Both the position numbers and the translations under genes were made by a program. This document shows positions 31,481-44,604 of a stretch of 64,000 bases of DNA, one piece after another. Position 1 is the first letter of the stretch; the number at the start of each line of letters is the position of its first letter. The notes beneath the pieces were generated by a model, which searched no databases, had not been told where the DNA came from, and saw only the letters and a program-made list of their open reading frames with translations. Source of the stretch: Lutraria lutraria (Eukaryota > Mollusca > Bivalvia > Venerida > Mactridae); assembly GCA_964023205.1 (NCBI GenBank), contig OZ026835.1, positions 18,186,414-18,250,413 of the forward strand, in the 5' to 3' direction.

Positions 31481-33095
31481 TATTTAGTGTATACTTTATA
31501 ATTTGCTGAGTGTTCACAGATGGTCTATAAAAGTGTTTGTGTATGATAGCCAAATAATAACTGACACATTTGTTTTCAAGCATTGTATTTGAAAGACAAG
31601 CAGCATGGTAATGTGAAAAACAAGTTTTCAACATGAATCTACTTGATTCGTATTACTAATATCATTTTCCATATTATCAAGCATTCGACAACTGATTGTG
31701 AGTTTGTTCAAAATGCCAAACAACAAGCAGAAGCTGCACACAGAAGAGGTATATTAAAATACACGCTAGTAAACATAGGGCCATAGTTCTGCCAAAACAA
31801 CAGCAACAGCCCAAATATATGCAATTCATGACAATATTTTTGTTTGGTCAAAAATCCTTTAGAAATGTAGAAGTTCAAACACCAGAATTTATTTGATATT
31901 ACATACATACAAAATAAACAAAGGGTCTCTATTCTGCCATAAATTATCAAACCACAAAACCCGAAAAGATACATTGTTACACTTGCTCACATTGTTTCAC
32001 TGGCTGACAACATTTCTGTAAAAGTTTAGTCGATTCCCTTGTGGAATACAGAAATAGTACACACCAGAGATTATATATATAAGTATATTATATTTCACAA
32101 ATATATTAAATATATAACATATGTGAAAAAATCTAGGTGACATAATTCTAACTGGAAAAGTATCAACAGGACACGAATGCCCCTGCTTCAGGGTAAGCAT
32201 TAATTCATTCCATGAAACTGCATTCAAACCATTATTTGGCTAAAATTAAGTCAGTAACTCCTGTGAAATTCTTGGATTTTAACAGAAATCAACATATATT
32301 TTATATAAATTGTAAACTCAATCAACGAAACACTAACTGATTGAAAAGTATTGTTTGGCTAAAGTCATAAGGGGTTCCACTGTTACAGTGTGTAGTCATG
32401 TTACATGTTTACGATACACACAAATATATATATCACAATAAATTGTCCACAAGATAAAATCATGACAACATAATTTGATGCATTAATGTCACAGTCATGT
32501 TACATGTTTTACATTACTAACAATATACACAAATATATATCACAATAAACAGTCAAAAGAATTAAAATATCACAACATGTAGTTATGTTACAAGTTTTAT
32601 ATACTTATAATTCTTTATATCACAATAAACAGTCAACATAATTGGATTGAGACAACATAATTTGGTACACATATGTCACTATATGTAGTTATGTTACATG
32701 TTTTACTTAAACATATAATTATGTATCATGATAAGCAGTTAAACAGAACTGAATTTAAACAATAAATTAAGTCCATTTAAGACAAGATTTCTTCCCTTAA
32801 ATGCAAAATGTTAGTACATTTCAATATTTCTAATAACACAATTGTTTTTGACTGACATTAGGTTACAGAACTTGATCAGAAACCACCATTTGGCTAAGAT
32901 TTATGTCCAAAGGGGCCATAACTCAGCTGAATAATAAAAAATGACAGAAGTAAAAAGTCTTGACAATATACATTTCGACTGTTTATACTCGCAAACAGCT
33001 ATAATAAACTAACACTGAATACTAAAACCCGAACACTTCTAGACGACAGCTTTGTGAAAGTTGGGTTGAGATGCATTGAGTAACATACAAGTTGA
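31481..33095. other. No gene seen; degenerate ~100-bp tandem repeat at 32395-32760
   Basis: Four loose copies of 'tagttatgttacatgtttta...atatcacaataaacagtca' lie at 32395-32760. The rest is AT-rich without coding signal. Confidence 0.5.
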
Positions 33096-34107
33096 TCAAC
33101 GCCTATGCCTGCTGCAGTACACTGATCTCTCTTCTGTCATGTCTAAAATTAAAAAAGACACACCTATATATATAATTAGGATTATTTATGAATATATAAT
33201 ATGTTGAAAAATAAGCGACTCAGTTTCAAATTTTCGGGCTCTTGCCCTTCTTCAGGATTTATTTCTTCCAAATTGGCTGTGTAACGGTAATGCTATCTAG
33301 ATCACATAAGAGGCAGATATAATAGTATTTGTATTGTTACTATTAATGACTTACAATTCAATATCAACCTATTAGCAGAAATGTGACTTCTTGCCTCTGC
33401 TCTTTTTAGTTCATTGTTTGCTGATGCATAATCATCACCAGTGACCTGATAAAGAAGATAAATTATCATTGTACAATTAATTATTAGATATAGCTTAGAA
33501 TGCAAAACTCTTAAATTAACAACAAAAAACATTCACATTACTTATTGATCACAAATATTTTTTATTTCAATGCAAAATTCACTACATGTACACAAGCTCA
33601 GATGGTAATTTGTAATAAGAGTTACACTGGCAATCATGGATTAAAAGACCAAAGAATGTACATCACCATAGGGGCAACTAATGGTAAATTAATGGAAAAG
33701 AATCACCTATTTTAAAAGGTGTAAATGTGCTACAGACCAAATATGGTCCAAATGCATCTGCTGGTCAATGCAAACAAGTACATTAAAAAGGGTTTTACTG
33801 TTATTGGTATGAGTGGTCAAAATCAGACAGGTACAGACTGAGAAGAGCTTAAAGTGAAATGTTGATGACGGATGATGGACATCTGATACCGACTTGTTCA
33901 AATCGCTAAAAACCTTTAGTTCTGATGATCTAAAAATGTACATTAAGGTTCACTGCGTTCACATTCAATGATGTGTATTAATTATATACATGTATATAGA
34001 GATGTTTATCTCCAATTTCTATGTTTCACAAATTTATACAGACCTCCTGAACTATGGCTATCATCGCCTCCTTCAGCAGTACATTATCGATGTAGGTATG
34101 TGACATT
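33096..34107 (-). CDS. Gene E, 3' exons: unrecognised protein C-terminus (three phase-consistent exons)
   Basis: The exons are 34107-34044, 33445-33355 and 33142-33096, each with AG acceptors and GT donors (GAG/gtctgt, AATT/gtaagt). The first-to-second junction is phase 0 and the second-to-third phase 1. The encoded end runs SHTYIDNVLLKEAMIAIVQE, then VTGDDYASANNELKRAEARS, and ends YCSRHRR-stop. It is a charged helix of unknown family. The upstream link needs a two-base overhang that the next visible exon does not provide, so an exon is missing from my model. I do not recognise the gene. Confidence 0.45.
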
Positions 34108-34256
34108 CTGAAAAAAACAACAGAAATGCATTGTATAATATGGATATTCAGAATCATTGCAAATCAAGATGGACTAAAATGTTAATACATGCAGCATTTT
34201 CTATTTGTATTGAAGAAAATATACAAAGCCATAGGAGAAAATGCAATGTGTAAATA

Positions 34257-34830
34257 CAGTCGAGGCTGTCTTAACGACCGGCTGTATATAACGACATGCT
34301 GTGTTGTACGACTGTACTTTTTGCTCCCGTGCGTTTTCACTCTATGATTGGGTTCTATATAATGACATGCTGTGTTACGTGTTATACGACCATGATAATT
34401 AATCCCTAACATGTACACAGCTATACATGTAGTCAGTAATTATCGATTGTATTGTATACAACAGTACAAGTGTTTTACACACATCGGTATACAAGTATAA
34501 GTCAGTGATCACATACTTTTTTGGTAGAAACACATGAAGTTTTATCAACTGTGAATAATATATTTTATTGATTAAACATCAGTACATTATATTTTAATAT
34601 TATTTTATTATATTTTAATATTATATTATCTCTTGATATATGCCTGCAATATTAAAATAAACATATTTGAATTGCACATACACCTTTCTTTGACATTTGA
34701 CACCATACGCTTTTACTTTAAAATTCTGTATAGGTCAGATAGTTAAGGCTGTGTTATATGACTGGCTGTCTTATTTGACCATATTAGCTGCATCCCAAAG
34801 ATGGTCATAATCATAAGACAGCCTCGACTG
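34257..34830. mobile_element. TA-flanked inverted-repeat element (574 bp)
   Basis: The ends CAGTCGAGGCTGTCTTA (34257-34273) and TAAGACAGCCTCGACTG (34814-34830) are perfect 17-bp inverted repeats. TA lies on both sides (34255-34256, 34831-34832). It is a Tc1/mariner-type MITE in a presumed intron of gene E. The interior contains further 'ataacgacatgctgtgtt' repeats. Confidence 0.85.
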
Positions 34831-34832
34831 TA

Positions 34833-36823
34833 ATGTGATTTTGTTTTAATTTTAACTTACTTATTTTACACTGACTGTACAGCAAACTAACAAAGTCATA
34901 TAAACTATTCTCATTGACTGCTTTCTGGATTCTGACCAATTCTTGTGCCAAAAAGAAGGGATTGTACGGTAACAGCACTGATTGTACGGTAACAGCAAAT
35001 TAGTTGAACTTATATCCCCAACCAAATAAAGAAAACCTGATTGTACGGTAACAGCAAATTAGTTGAACTTATATCCCCAACCAAATAAAGAAAACCCCAA
35101 TAATTATGGTAAAATTTCATGTCATTTTCAGTTTGGCTATGGACAGAAAGTGCAGTAAATAAGAACTAACTCCACTTTGCTCCATGTTTGAATTTCATTC
35201 CAATAAAATACATAGTTCCAACAAACAATGTCCAGCTAACCAAGGAGCACCTAAAAAGAATGCCTAGCATCTATTATGACAAACTAACTGTAATCAGATC
35301 TTTTTCTATAATGAGAATTCATTTGTGCAAACCACTTTCTTTTATCAAAATATGCTAGAACTTTGCTTACTGAAATACTTTTTCAGTTTCACATTTGCCA
35401 TTGATGGGATTATTTTATGTAAACTATAGATCACATTGGAACTGAAAAGAACAATTTCATTTCTTATAATTATACAAGCTCTTCTTAATACAATGTACAT
35501 ACCATTGCATATCTAACAATAAGAAAAGACTATAAATATGCAATTTTTTTTAAAATATCATACTCTCATATAATAGATTTCATATTGAAGTGTTGTTACA
35601 TTTATTTTCTTTTTTTAATTTATACAACAACTTTTTTGACAAGAACATACCTTAAATACCATCTTATCAAATATTTATAGTAATAGGTCTTGTAACACAA
35701 TTGAAATCATTTCCTTTTAAAATTGATTTTCATGAAAAGGGATCTTTCTTCTTTTTATTGGCCTATACTCATTTCAGACTGAATAAGCTTCCAGGATGAA
35801 ACAAACTAAATATTCAGGATAAAGCACAACTGAGATAATTGTTGAACATATTGTGTGGACAACTACATGGCAACAGTTGAATGTATACTCATGTAAATTC
35901 ATATATTCTGAATACCCTGAATTTCAGGCTTTTATCTTACTCTTTCTTCCTCTGGAATCTGTTTCTCAGATTAATTGTGATCATGAAGATAGCCTAGAAA
36001 TATATATAAAAAGACAGCAAATTGAAAATAAACAAAACAAACTAAATGCGTATACTGGTACAAATAACTATTACTATAAATCATTCTATACAGCTCTTGT
36101 TAAATCTTCCCTACAATACATTATGTACATTACACTGAAGAATGTTTTCTCACTTGAGTATGTAGTATTATGAGAACAATACAAAAATTCCATCTGTGAC
36201 ATATGTCAACGGGGGTATCCCACTGGAGGGCAATAATTAGAAAAGTAAAGCTAAAAAGCATAAATGATACGGCTTATTGTCGTATAATGCCTGTTTATTT
36301 CAGCTGAATTTATTGGATTTTTTGCATCATTATAAGTAAGCAGAGTTGTCTTTCCTGCTAATTCAAAAACATATATTTAGTTTGAAATACCTGCCCTTGG
36401 TTCCATGTCATTTTTGACCAAAGGGAACAGAAAATACATAAACCCATATGCCACACCTAACTACTCTAAAACATTAGATTACAACTGCCTGGAAAATGTA
36501 GTGTATGATACAAAGAACATATTGAAAAATATATTTTCGTATGGACCACTGCTTACATATAGGATACATAAATTATATAAATACAAGATAGTTTCTTATC
36601 CACATCTCTATGCAACAGTGTCTTAATATAGTACCTACAGCACCCAGCTCTACTTGAATTAAAAGACCACTGGGATGAGGGTCAGTTTGACCCCTGGGTC
36701 ATGATATCAATTAAATCTTTGTAGGTCAACAAGGCAATGCAACATAATTATTTGGTATACCCTGATTTTCTGTTTATGTATTTTCTTTTCACTTTTTATT
36801 TTGTTAACCTGCTTTCTTCTTAC
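34833..36823. other. Presumed intron of gene E; 61-bp tandem duplication near 34976-35095
   Basis: Two-and-a-part copies of 'tgattgtacggtaacagcaaattagttg...aaagaaaac' lie near 34962-35095. Otherwise the segment is AT-rich and shows no coding blocks. The plus-strand ORF at 35853-36173 looks random. Confidence 0.45.
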
Positions 36824-37639
36824 CTGCTGGCTAAACAAAGCCTCACCATAGCCATATGATGAACGTAGACCATCTCTCACAAACAGCATGTGCCTCTGCA
36901 TCCATGGTACTGGACTGAATTAAATACATGCTATGTAATAAATTTTATAAAACCAATGCCTAGATTAGTGTTTTGTGAAAATAATATTTCCAATTAATTA
37001 TTGACTGGTTTGTTTGAACCTGGTGTAACTGTTGAATATCTTATTTCCTTACTTTTCAAATGTGACATTTGCTAAAATTTGAGCAGTAAAGTATGCTGTA
37101 CTTTGATATTTCATAATTGATTTTCATATAAGTCATTGCTGTAAGTCAACATGACAACAGAACGGAAGAATAAAATTTACATTAATAGCCAAAAAAATAA
37201 CTTTGTTTCTCCTTCTGCATGAATGATGTACCAACATCTTTGATAAGCTTTTATAAGATGTAAAATATGTGAACAACAATATGTTTAATAACTTTAGAAC
37301 ATCCAGGAAGCTATTGCATGTGTTTTATAGTTATAAACTATGCTCTTTTATCTCAACTATCCCTAATCATCTGGTATTTAATGAAATATCATATAAGACA
37401 TATTTAGGTGTACAATAAATCAAATGAAATACATGTACTGCAATAAAGCAAATTTTACTAAAATACCAGTGTACTCATATAGACAATTTCATTAAGCAAT
37501 CAACTAAGTAATAGTGTATACTCACATGCTCTCCAACATCAACCACTTTCACCAGGACTTCATTTCCCTCATCTCCTTCATCGCTGTCGTCGATAAGATT
37601 ATCAACACCGACCACCGGCCAGTCTTTAAGCTGCTTTTC
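36824..37639 (-). CDS. Gene E, two upstream candidate exons
   Basis: Exon 37639-37526 (114 bp, phase 0/0) encodes an acidic EKQLKDWPVVGVDNLIDDSD stretch ending VVDVGEH before CAT/gtgagt. Exon 36914-36824 encodes PWMQRHMLFVRDGLRSSYGY and ends CAGCAG/gtaaga. Codon quality and splice sites are good. The two do not join in phase directly and a further exon between them is needed. No family is recognised. It may belong with the exons at 33096-34107. Confidence 0.4.
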
Positions 37640-37904
37640 CTTAAACAGACATTACATATCTTAAACTGGTTGTCAAAGAGTTTTATACTTTATATCAGTC
37701 TCATCCACATACATGCACATTATAATACCAGTTAAGAATAATTTAAACTTTATTTGGCTATCCTATTAAGAGTTATTAAAGACTTATTTGTCCATAAGAA
37801 TTTTAGTATAGAGCCATTGACATAGTTATGTATATAATAAACACTTTAACAATGTAAGATACATATGATGTTGAGTTTTACTTGTGTATATTTGTTTATT
37901 TCAT

Positions 37905-38045
37905 TTAACAGTTCTTAGATTTATTACCAGACAAGGATTACACAGATATGATGTTTCTGGTCTTGGTGGTGTTTATTCATCACTCCTACCAATGCATCTG
38001 GGATGAAACCACTCACTGCATTCATCGCAGCACCGCATACATTCA
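37905..38045 (-). pseudogene. PHD-finger-like exon with an in-frame stop
   Basis: The minus strand reads CMRCCDECSEWFHPRCIG, the core of a PHD zinc finger (C-x2-C, WFH-x2-C). The same frame gives YLCNPCL, which would supply the last Cys pair, after an in-frame TAA (37973-37975). A donor (ATTG/gtagga) could instead end the exon before the stop. It lies upstream of the gene E exons. The PHD call is from motif only. Confidence 0.4.
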
Positions 38046-39480
38046 CTATATTAGATTAAAAATCATCCATAATGACTGAACTTAAGATATGTGATTACTG
38101 TTAGCCCAACACATCCTTTTATTAATCTATTAACACAGGTTGATATAAATGATTTTGAATGTCAGCTTTTCCTATAATGCTCTGGGACGTTTTGTTGAAT
38201 GAACTAAATACCAAACATGATGATCACATTGTGGTTCATAATAATCTGTGTTTCTTTTGACACACAGTTAATCTTATTATGACAGTGAGTTTTGAAGTAC
38301 ACTATACTTTTCCTAGTCCTACATGTTCACGTCTTAAGATGCTGGGCGCTTTCAAAATCACAATGGCTTTTAGTAGGTATTTTCATTTATTATTCAATAT
38401 TTTTGTCATTTTTATTGTTAAAAAGTACATTGTGTGGATAAAAATCTTCTTTTCTAACCTTTTCTTGTATGGCCTCCTGCATACACAGTACACTTTTTTG
38501 CTTGAAGTCTTTCTTTGTTTTGCTAGAGCTGGGTACCAAAATGATGATCGCTTCCTCTGAAGTAAGAAATGCAGAATTCTTTATTTATTTTGTATACTTG
38601 AAAATGAATTGAAGCGTTCAAACCATAACAAGAAATCTGTGAGGTTGTGAAATGAAAATAGCTTGTAAAAAAGTAAATACTTCACAACTAATGAACTTAA
38701 ATTTGGTGTTTGTTTTTATTTAATCAAAATCTATACGAAATACACATACTTTTGGTTTATTCCTCACATTGCTTTTTTTCCTCTGTCTCTGTAAATGTAA
38801 CAAGAACAACTATAACAAAACGTTATAGTTAGACGAATTACAAGAAGCATTGGTTTAAGTTTTTTTGTATGAAGTTGCTTTTCTCATAAAGGATATTGAC
38901 CGTCTACTTTATTCATTTCTCCATTATGGAGAGTATAACATATTTACAAGTTATAGATAATACTCATATTTTGACAATCATGAGTATTTGACAAAAGAAT
39001 ACATTCATGTATATAGTTCACATGTACATGGTATTACCATACCATACATCAATGGAATAAAGTACACCCTAAATACTACCAAATCCACCATAGTCTGATA
39101 CAATACAACCACATTAAACTTACATCTAATGATGTTTCCGATATTATGCCACGTTAACATCATAGAGCGATGCCTACATTACTTACGTTTCAACAACAGA
39201 GCAGACGAACAGATTCAGTCAAACATGACAGGTAACGCGACGAATAGCCAGTCCAATGATTGACCAATCAAAAATGACCGAAATCACCATTAGCCAATCA
39301 AATGGCCAGGATTAGCCAAACTAGTAATAGACAATACAGTAAGTCCTCACAAACAGCTATAATAAACAAATACTCGTAAGTATAATTCGTCTAGAAAAAT
39401 TGTTTAAGTATATAATGAGAACAACAGGAACAAGATGACACTATATCACACACTTGAGTAACAGTGCAGCCTTGCATAAT
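38046..39480. other. No gene seen
   Basis: AT-rich DNA. A short perfect inverted repeat, aactataac-aaaac-gttatagtt, lies near 38808-38830. No coding block. Confidence 0.45.
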
Positions 39481-39970
39481 CAAGTGACACCTAGGGCAAG
39501 GTCAAGTCATGATATGAACAAATTTGGTAAGGTCCACTAGTCAGTGCAACTTTTCATGGAGAATTTGGTATCAATATGTTTGCTGAAAAAAATATTTTTT
39601 TCTATATAAATCTATGTACCCCAGGTAGGGTCAAAATGGATGGATAAATTTTGACCCCAGGTACATGATTTTAACTAGTTTGGTAGAGGTCCACCAGATG
39701 ATCATTCATACCAAATATTAAAGCTCTAAGCCTTTTGATTTATTTCAAAGATTTCTTAAGTTACTCCATTTGGTTGCTATTGCAACCAGACTTCTGCATA
39801 AAATTCTTTGAGCAACATTGCCAGGAACATCCGTGTGAAGTTTTATTGAAATAGACTCAGTGGTTTAGGAGATGCTGTTTGAAGATATTGTTGATGGACA
39901 CAGGCACAGACGACGGACATCATCATGCGATCACAATAGCTCACCTTGAGCAATTCATTCTCAGGTGATC
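39481..39970 (+). repeat. Dispersed bivalve repeat ending 'gcgatcacaatagctcaccttgagcaattc'
   Basis: It begins around 'tgacacctagggcaaggtcaag'. It contains 'gaccccaggtacatgattttaactagtttggtagagg' and 'acagacgacggacatcatcatgcgatcacaatagctcacc', phrases I know as a common bivalve repeat. It is non-coding. Confidence 0.7.
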
Positions 39971-41053
39971 GAAAATATCTCTCTTCAAGCTATTCAATAA
40001 AATGTGTCATATTTCTGGTATAGATTTCAATACCATGTACTTTTTAATTAAACTCAAATTCACAGATCTGCACAAATTGCAAAATTTTATAACAGACAAT
40101 ATAAGATTTTTACATGCCAACCTATAGATATATAATAGCCTTTTATTCAAGAGATTATTCTTCTAAAGATATTTTAAGACTCGAGCAATTACCTTTTGTC
40201 AAGTCTGCATCCACAACTCTTACATCATCATCTTTTTCTAACCCATTGCCTATATGTAATAGCATGCACCGACAGTTACTTTTCTGACAAATTGCTTACT
40301 TAAAACTTATTACCTACCAATAACACATGCATAAATTTTACGTTATTATTTATAGTCAGTACCCCGTTTACCGGTGTTATCCAAATAACGGTGCATCTTA
40401 TAATATCCGTAATATACACTCATCATGCATAACTTACCATTGTCAACAGAGTCAAACGTCATTTTGAGGATAAGTATGCATTAAAATTTGTTTTGTATTA
40501 AAAAAATACATGAAATATGAATGATTCAATAAAAATACGTAGCTTTTCTCTGAAAAACTAGATTTCTTTCACTGTCGTCTGCATTTTTGAATGCGGTTGC
40601 TCGTTTTTATGTCACTTCCTTTATAAAATAGTTCTGTGTTGAAACTATTGGTTGGAGTTTAACCCAGCATAATAATATCACTGCTACATAATGACGCCAT
40701 GTGACCTTCAGTGGTTTCTACTTGTTCATTGTTATTTAGATCATTTGAGGAAAGAAACATGGCGGCCGACTGCATTGTATTTATTGATTGTGGGCACTAG
40801 ATTAGTACAGATTTTGAACATTTGACTGTTGGCATTTGTAAAAAAGATATGTACAAATAAAAGACAATATTTGGTTCACTTCAATGATTTTTTTTTCTTT
40901 GTTCTATTTCCATTCTAAATTTAGCAACACCGTTATCTGGTACCACCTGTATAAACTAAAGCTGCTGAGTTTTTCAAATACCAATTTTGATTGATAGTTT
41001 TATTACGCCCATGTTTATACTACCTACTTATGCAATCTTTCTAAAAAATATCT
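39971..41053. other. No gene seen
   Basis: AT-rich DNA with a CpG-richer patch around 40690-40790. No coding frame. Confidence 0.4.
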
Positions 41054-41061
41054 ACTGGTAC

Positions 41062-41910
41062 TAGAGCTGGGACGGGTAGACATTTTGTACCCGGGACCAT
41101 ATTACCCGCGAGTACCCAAGTACTCGCTATTTTTCTAGAACGAGCCATCATTCCTGCAACCTGGTACTAATATTGTTTAAATAAAATGGCAAACAACCAA
41201 ACTGCACAAAAAGCCAAGTTTTGGCAAGCAATACATTGTATTTCACGATTCTTAGCGATGAACCGAAGACAAAATGCAATATCTGCGACCTTGAGTTGAT
41301 TAGATATAGCATAAACAAAGTTACATGTGTCCGAATCAAAGCCTTCCTACATTGTATATGTCTGTGTGCCACCACCTGTGTCCATAAAGTCAGAGCCTGA
41401 CGTTACTGGAAATGTTCAGGAACCTAGTTCCGAACCTTCCTTGCCTCCCCATGCTCCAAAATTTACCAACCTTTACTAATGAGAAATTGGGTTAAATAAC
41501 GGTAAATATACTTGTACGTGTGGTCATTTTACTTGCAGTAAAACTGCTAGTTACATAAATACTGATGAAGTGAGTTAACAATAATAAATGGATGAAAACA
41601 TATCGGTGTTAATATTTTGACCATTAGAACGATACTTCAAACTCTTCGGAGCAGCTAAACACGGGATTTGTATACGTTGGTAAGTTAAATTTTATATGGA
41701 AATCGGCCATATTGTCGTAAAATAGTGCCCAGTAAGGTAGGCAAAAAATCATAAGTACGTCTGATCAATGTATGATTTGTTTGATAAAAAATCAAAACGA
41801 GTTTAATATGGAGTGTTCTATATCAAGGGTACCCGGGAAGTAATTTTGTACCCGGGTAGTAGCATTACTCGACCCGATACCCGGGTACTCGAGTACTTGT
41901 CCCAGCTCTA
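41062..41910. mobile_element. hAT-type non-autonomous transposon (849 bp)
   Basis: The terminal inverted repeat TAGAGCTGGGAC (41062-41073) has its complement at 41899-41910. A perfect 8-bp target duplication, ACTGGTAC, flanks it (41054-41061, 41911-41918). Eight-base duplications and TAG-GG ends are hAT hallmarks. Subterminal blocks are rich in gtacccggg/gagtacc palindromes. No transposase is present. Confidence 0.9.
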
Positions 41911-42063
41911 ACTGGTACCACTTTTTTCAGGCTGATGACATTCTAGTGGGTATTACATATAGCAAAAATTAACTTAGAAAATGTAATAAAGTATTATTTC
42001 CAGCAGAAACAGAAGCACTTATTAATATATCATCTATAGTTCAAATATAAGTATATCGTCAGA

Positions 42064-42858
42064 GGTCCTAACTGCGCCAATGTCCTAACTGCGCCATCGT
42101 TCTTGTTTTTATCGTAGTCTTGTGAGATTTTACCGCACGTGACAATGACTGTGTGATTTTTTTTCTATGACGTAATAGATAAACGAGGATGAATATTTGT
42201 GTGAAAATACGATTCAAATATATAAATAATTCCATTTCATTTCACTCAACTGTTTTTATGTGTTTTTTCTTAATGCAAAATGGTTTCCATGAAGAATGTC
42301 CCTTTTATGCACAAATTGTTGGAGTAAAAATGTCTGGAACGCACCGTTTGCAATGTTTCCTGTTGCATCAATAAAAGTCACGTGACCATAGTCGTATTTT
42401 AAGGCTGTGTCTATTCTTATTATTACTTTTTTATCCCTTGCAGATGTTAAGCTTGGTAAGTGATTTGAATCCTTATTTTTATTCTCAATTGTTTCCCGGA
42501 ACATACAAAGATCAAGAAAATATTTCAATGACGCACTCATTCAAGCATTGTTTATAGGAGGAACGCGTGGACATAGATGAAAAATGAAAGTAGAGAAATA
42601 CAACTTAAAAATATGGATTAATTAAATTACAGTGCTCAAATTGGAGAAGTATGGAGAGGTGACATATTTTTTTCAGTCCTCACTGTAAACAGGAGGAATA
42701 AACTATGTGTAAAGCTACTCATAACCGATAAAATAGTCTTATAAGTTGAACAATGCATTGTTTTAAGTAAATTCGTTCAAAAACCTATTGACATGAATAT
42801 AATTGCCTAAATTATTGTAAATGTCAAGACGTCACTCACACATGGCGCAGTTAGGACC
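42064..42858. mobile_element. Inverted-repeat element carrying a decayed transposase-like fragment
   Basis: GGTCCTAACTGCGCCA (42064-42079) faces TGGCGCAGTTAGGACC (42843-42858), a perfect 16-bp inverted repeat. A second copy of the left end lies at 42083-42097. The minus frame at 42256-42540 contains HVTFIDATGNIANGAFQTFL, resembling the first-aspartate region of MULE-like transposases (DATGN). The rest is degraded. Target duplication not found. Confidence 0.65.
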
Positions 42859-43756
42859 AAGAAAAATGGTGCCAATCTATTTGACTCACAATGTGTTTTA
42901 TGTTACTTTGTAGTAGAAGCGTATTTATATGATGGAGGATTTTTCTTGGTATTGAAGAAAATTGGTTATAATTAAGTGGTTAGTAAACAGTTTCTATTAT
43001 ATGTAGTGTATTAATGTAGCATTTCACAGCTAAAGCTTAGATTGACGCAGTTTGAGCACTCGAGGATACATCTACTTGTATTGCCGAAATCCTTTGAACA
43101 TTTATACACACAAAATCTTGTGTTCGTGCTGATCTCATGCCCTCTCACAGCATCTAAAGCGTCTAAGACATTGTGGTATTCAGCCACGACAGCCATGTTG
43201 ATTCGGGTTGCGTTCAATTCGTAACCTAACCAATTCGTAACGTCATTTTTGTTCTAATCGTATGGAGGGGATTCAGGGGAGACAACCAATCTGATAATTT
43301 AGTGGTATTATACCTCAGGTATTGCTGCATCACGTATTTAATAGATTATTTCCCGTTATTTGGCATGTGGATGTCCCCTACAGTTTACTCCTGTTTATGA
43401 ACAAATACCTTGTAAGTGTTGATTATTGTTGATAAAATGTGATGTATTTAACGATGAAATGTAATTGTTGTCTGTTTTTATTTGTATTGTAGCAGCTAGT
43501 TATGTAAATGTAATATGTTTCCGCGAATATGCGATATTTGTTACTTAGTGTTTCAACTTTGTGTATTGCTTCAGTCAGCATTATTCTAAAAAATAACTTC
43601 ATATTACCAGTGGCAAAAGGGATAAACACAAAATTTATGAGCAAATAGATAAATATTTATGTGTACTGGGTATCCAGGTTGTAACTTCACCAGTGTCAAG
43701 TGTTGTTTCCTAAGTCCAACTATAATATTTACCTAGCTAGCATTCAACCCAGTCAG
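42859..43756. other. No gene seen
   Basis: AT-rich DNA with overlapping small frames on both strands (43011-43224). No motif, no splice model. Confidence 0.4.
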
Positions 43757-44110
43757 CAAGCTTATGTTGGCCCAACCAAGTTCGTTCCGTTGGCCCAACG
43801 CTGGAATATGACATTGGCCCAATGTCGTTTTGCTTGTTGCTGTACCGTTGGCCCAACCATTGACGCACCGTTGGCCCAACGCCTGGAAATTTCCTTTATC
43901 ATTGGGTCATCGTTGGACCAATGCTGTGCCAACCATCGCCCAACTAAAACCCAACATTGGCACAATGTTGGTGTACTATAGCCTTTATCGTTGGGTCATC
44001 GTTGGACCAATACTGTGCCAACCACTCCCCTACTAAAACCCAACAACGGCCCTGTGTTAGCGCACCGTTGGCCCAATGATGGAAAATTGTATTCATCGTT
44101 GGATCATCTG
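43757..44110. repeat. Tandem/inverted 'ttggcccaacg' repeat
   Basis: Multiple copies of cgttggcccaacg, attggcccaatg and tgggtcatcgttggaccaat, many self-complementary, repeat about every 25-60 bp. Frames through it on both strands are artefacts. Confidence 0.8.
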
Positions 44111-44604
44111 GTAGAGTTTCCGCCGTTCACCGAAAAGGTCCCGGGTACGATCCTCGGTCAAAGAACGACATTCAGTACTGGTGGTTACCTTAGAAGTTGA
44201 CTCAAGTGTGATTCTATAATTTAAGCTAGCAGCTTCGGTCGCAATTGACCTAAAATAAATTTTTATAAACAACCTATCTGAAACTCAACATCGGCACAAT
44301 GCTGTTGAAGATGTATGTCAGTGACAGAAATTCAAGGACCACAAAAGCTCGAGATGAGCACTTCATGCTCAAATAAGTAATTAATTATTTTCTTCTGCAG
44401 ATTCCTTCTGGTTTACATGAAACATAATCAGAGAATATAAACAAATGACATTCATGAGTAAACATTTTATTTTAGGAACACTTTCTTCAAGAGTCATTCT
44501 TAATTTTTGAATTATTTGAATTATCAAGTTTTTGAAGTGTAGCATTGTTTATAAGATTCAGTCTGAACTAGCTGGGTCCACATCCTCCCTTGACTGTGAC
44601 TCTC
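44111..44604. other. No gene seen (3' flank of the DUF4806 gene)
   Basis: This includes the likely 3' UTR of gene D. No other feature. Confidence 0.4.

Noticed and set aside
36824..37639. A single complete gene model joining 37639-37526, 36914-36824 and 34107-33096
   Set aside because: The splice phases of the upstream exons do not agree with each other or with 34107. At least one exon is missing, so I list them separately.
43700..44200. Several overlapping frames of 67-93 codons
   Set aside because: They lie in a palindromic tandem repeat and are open on both strands.
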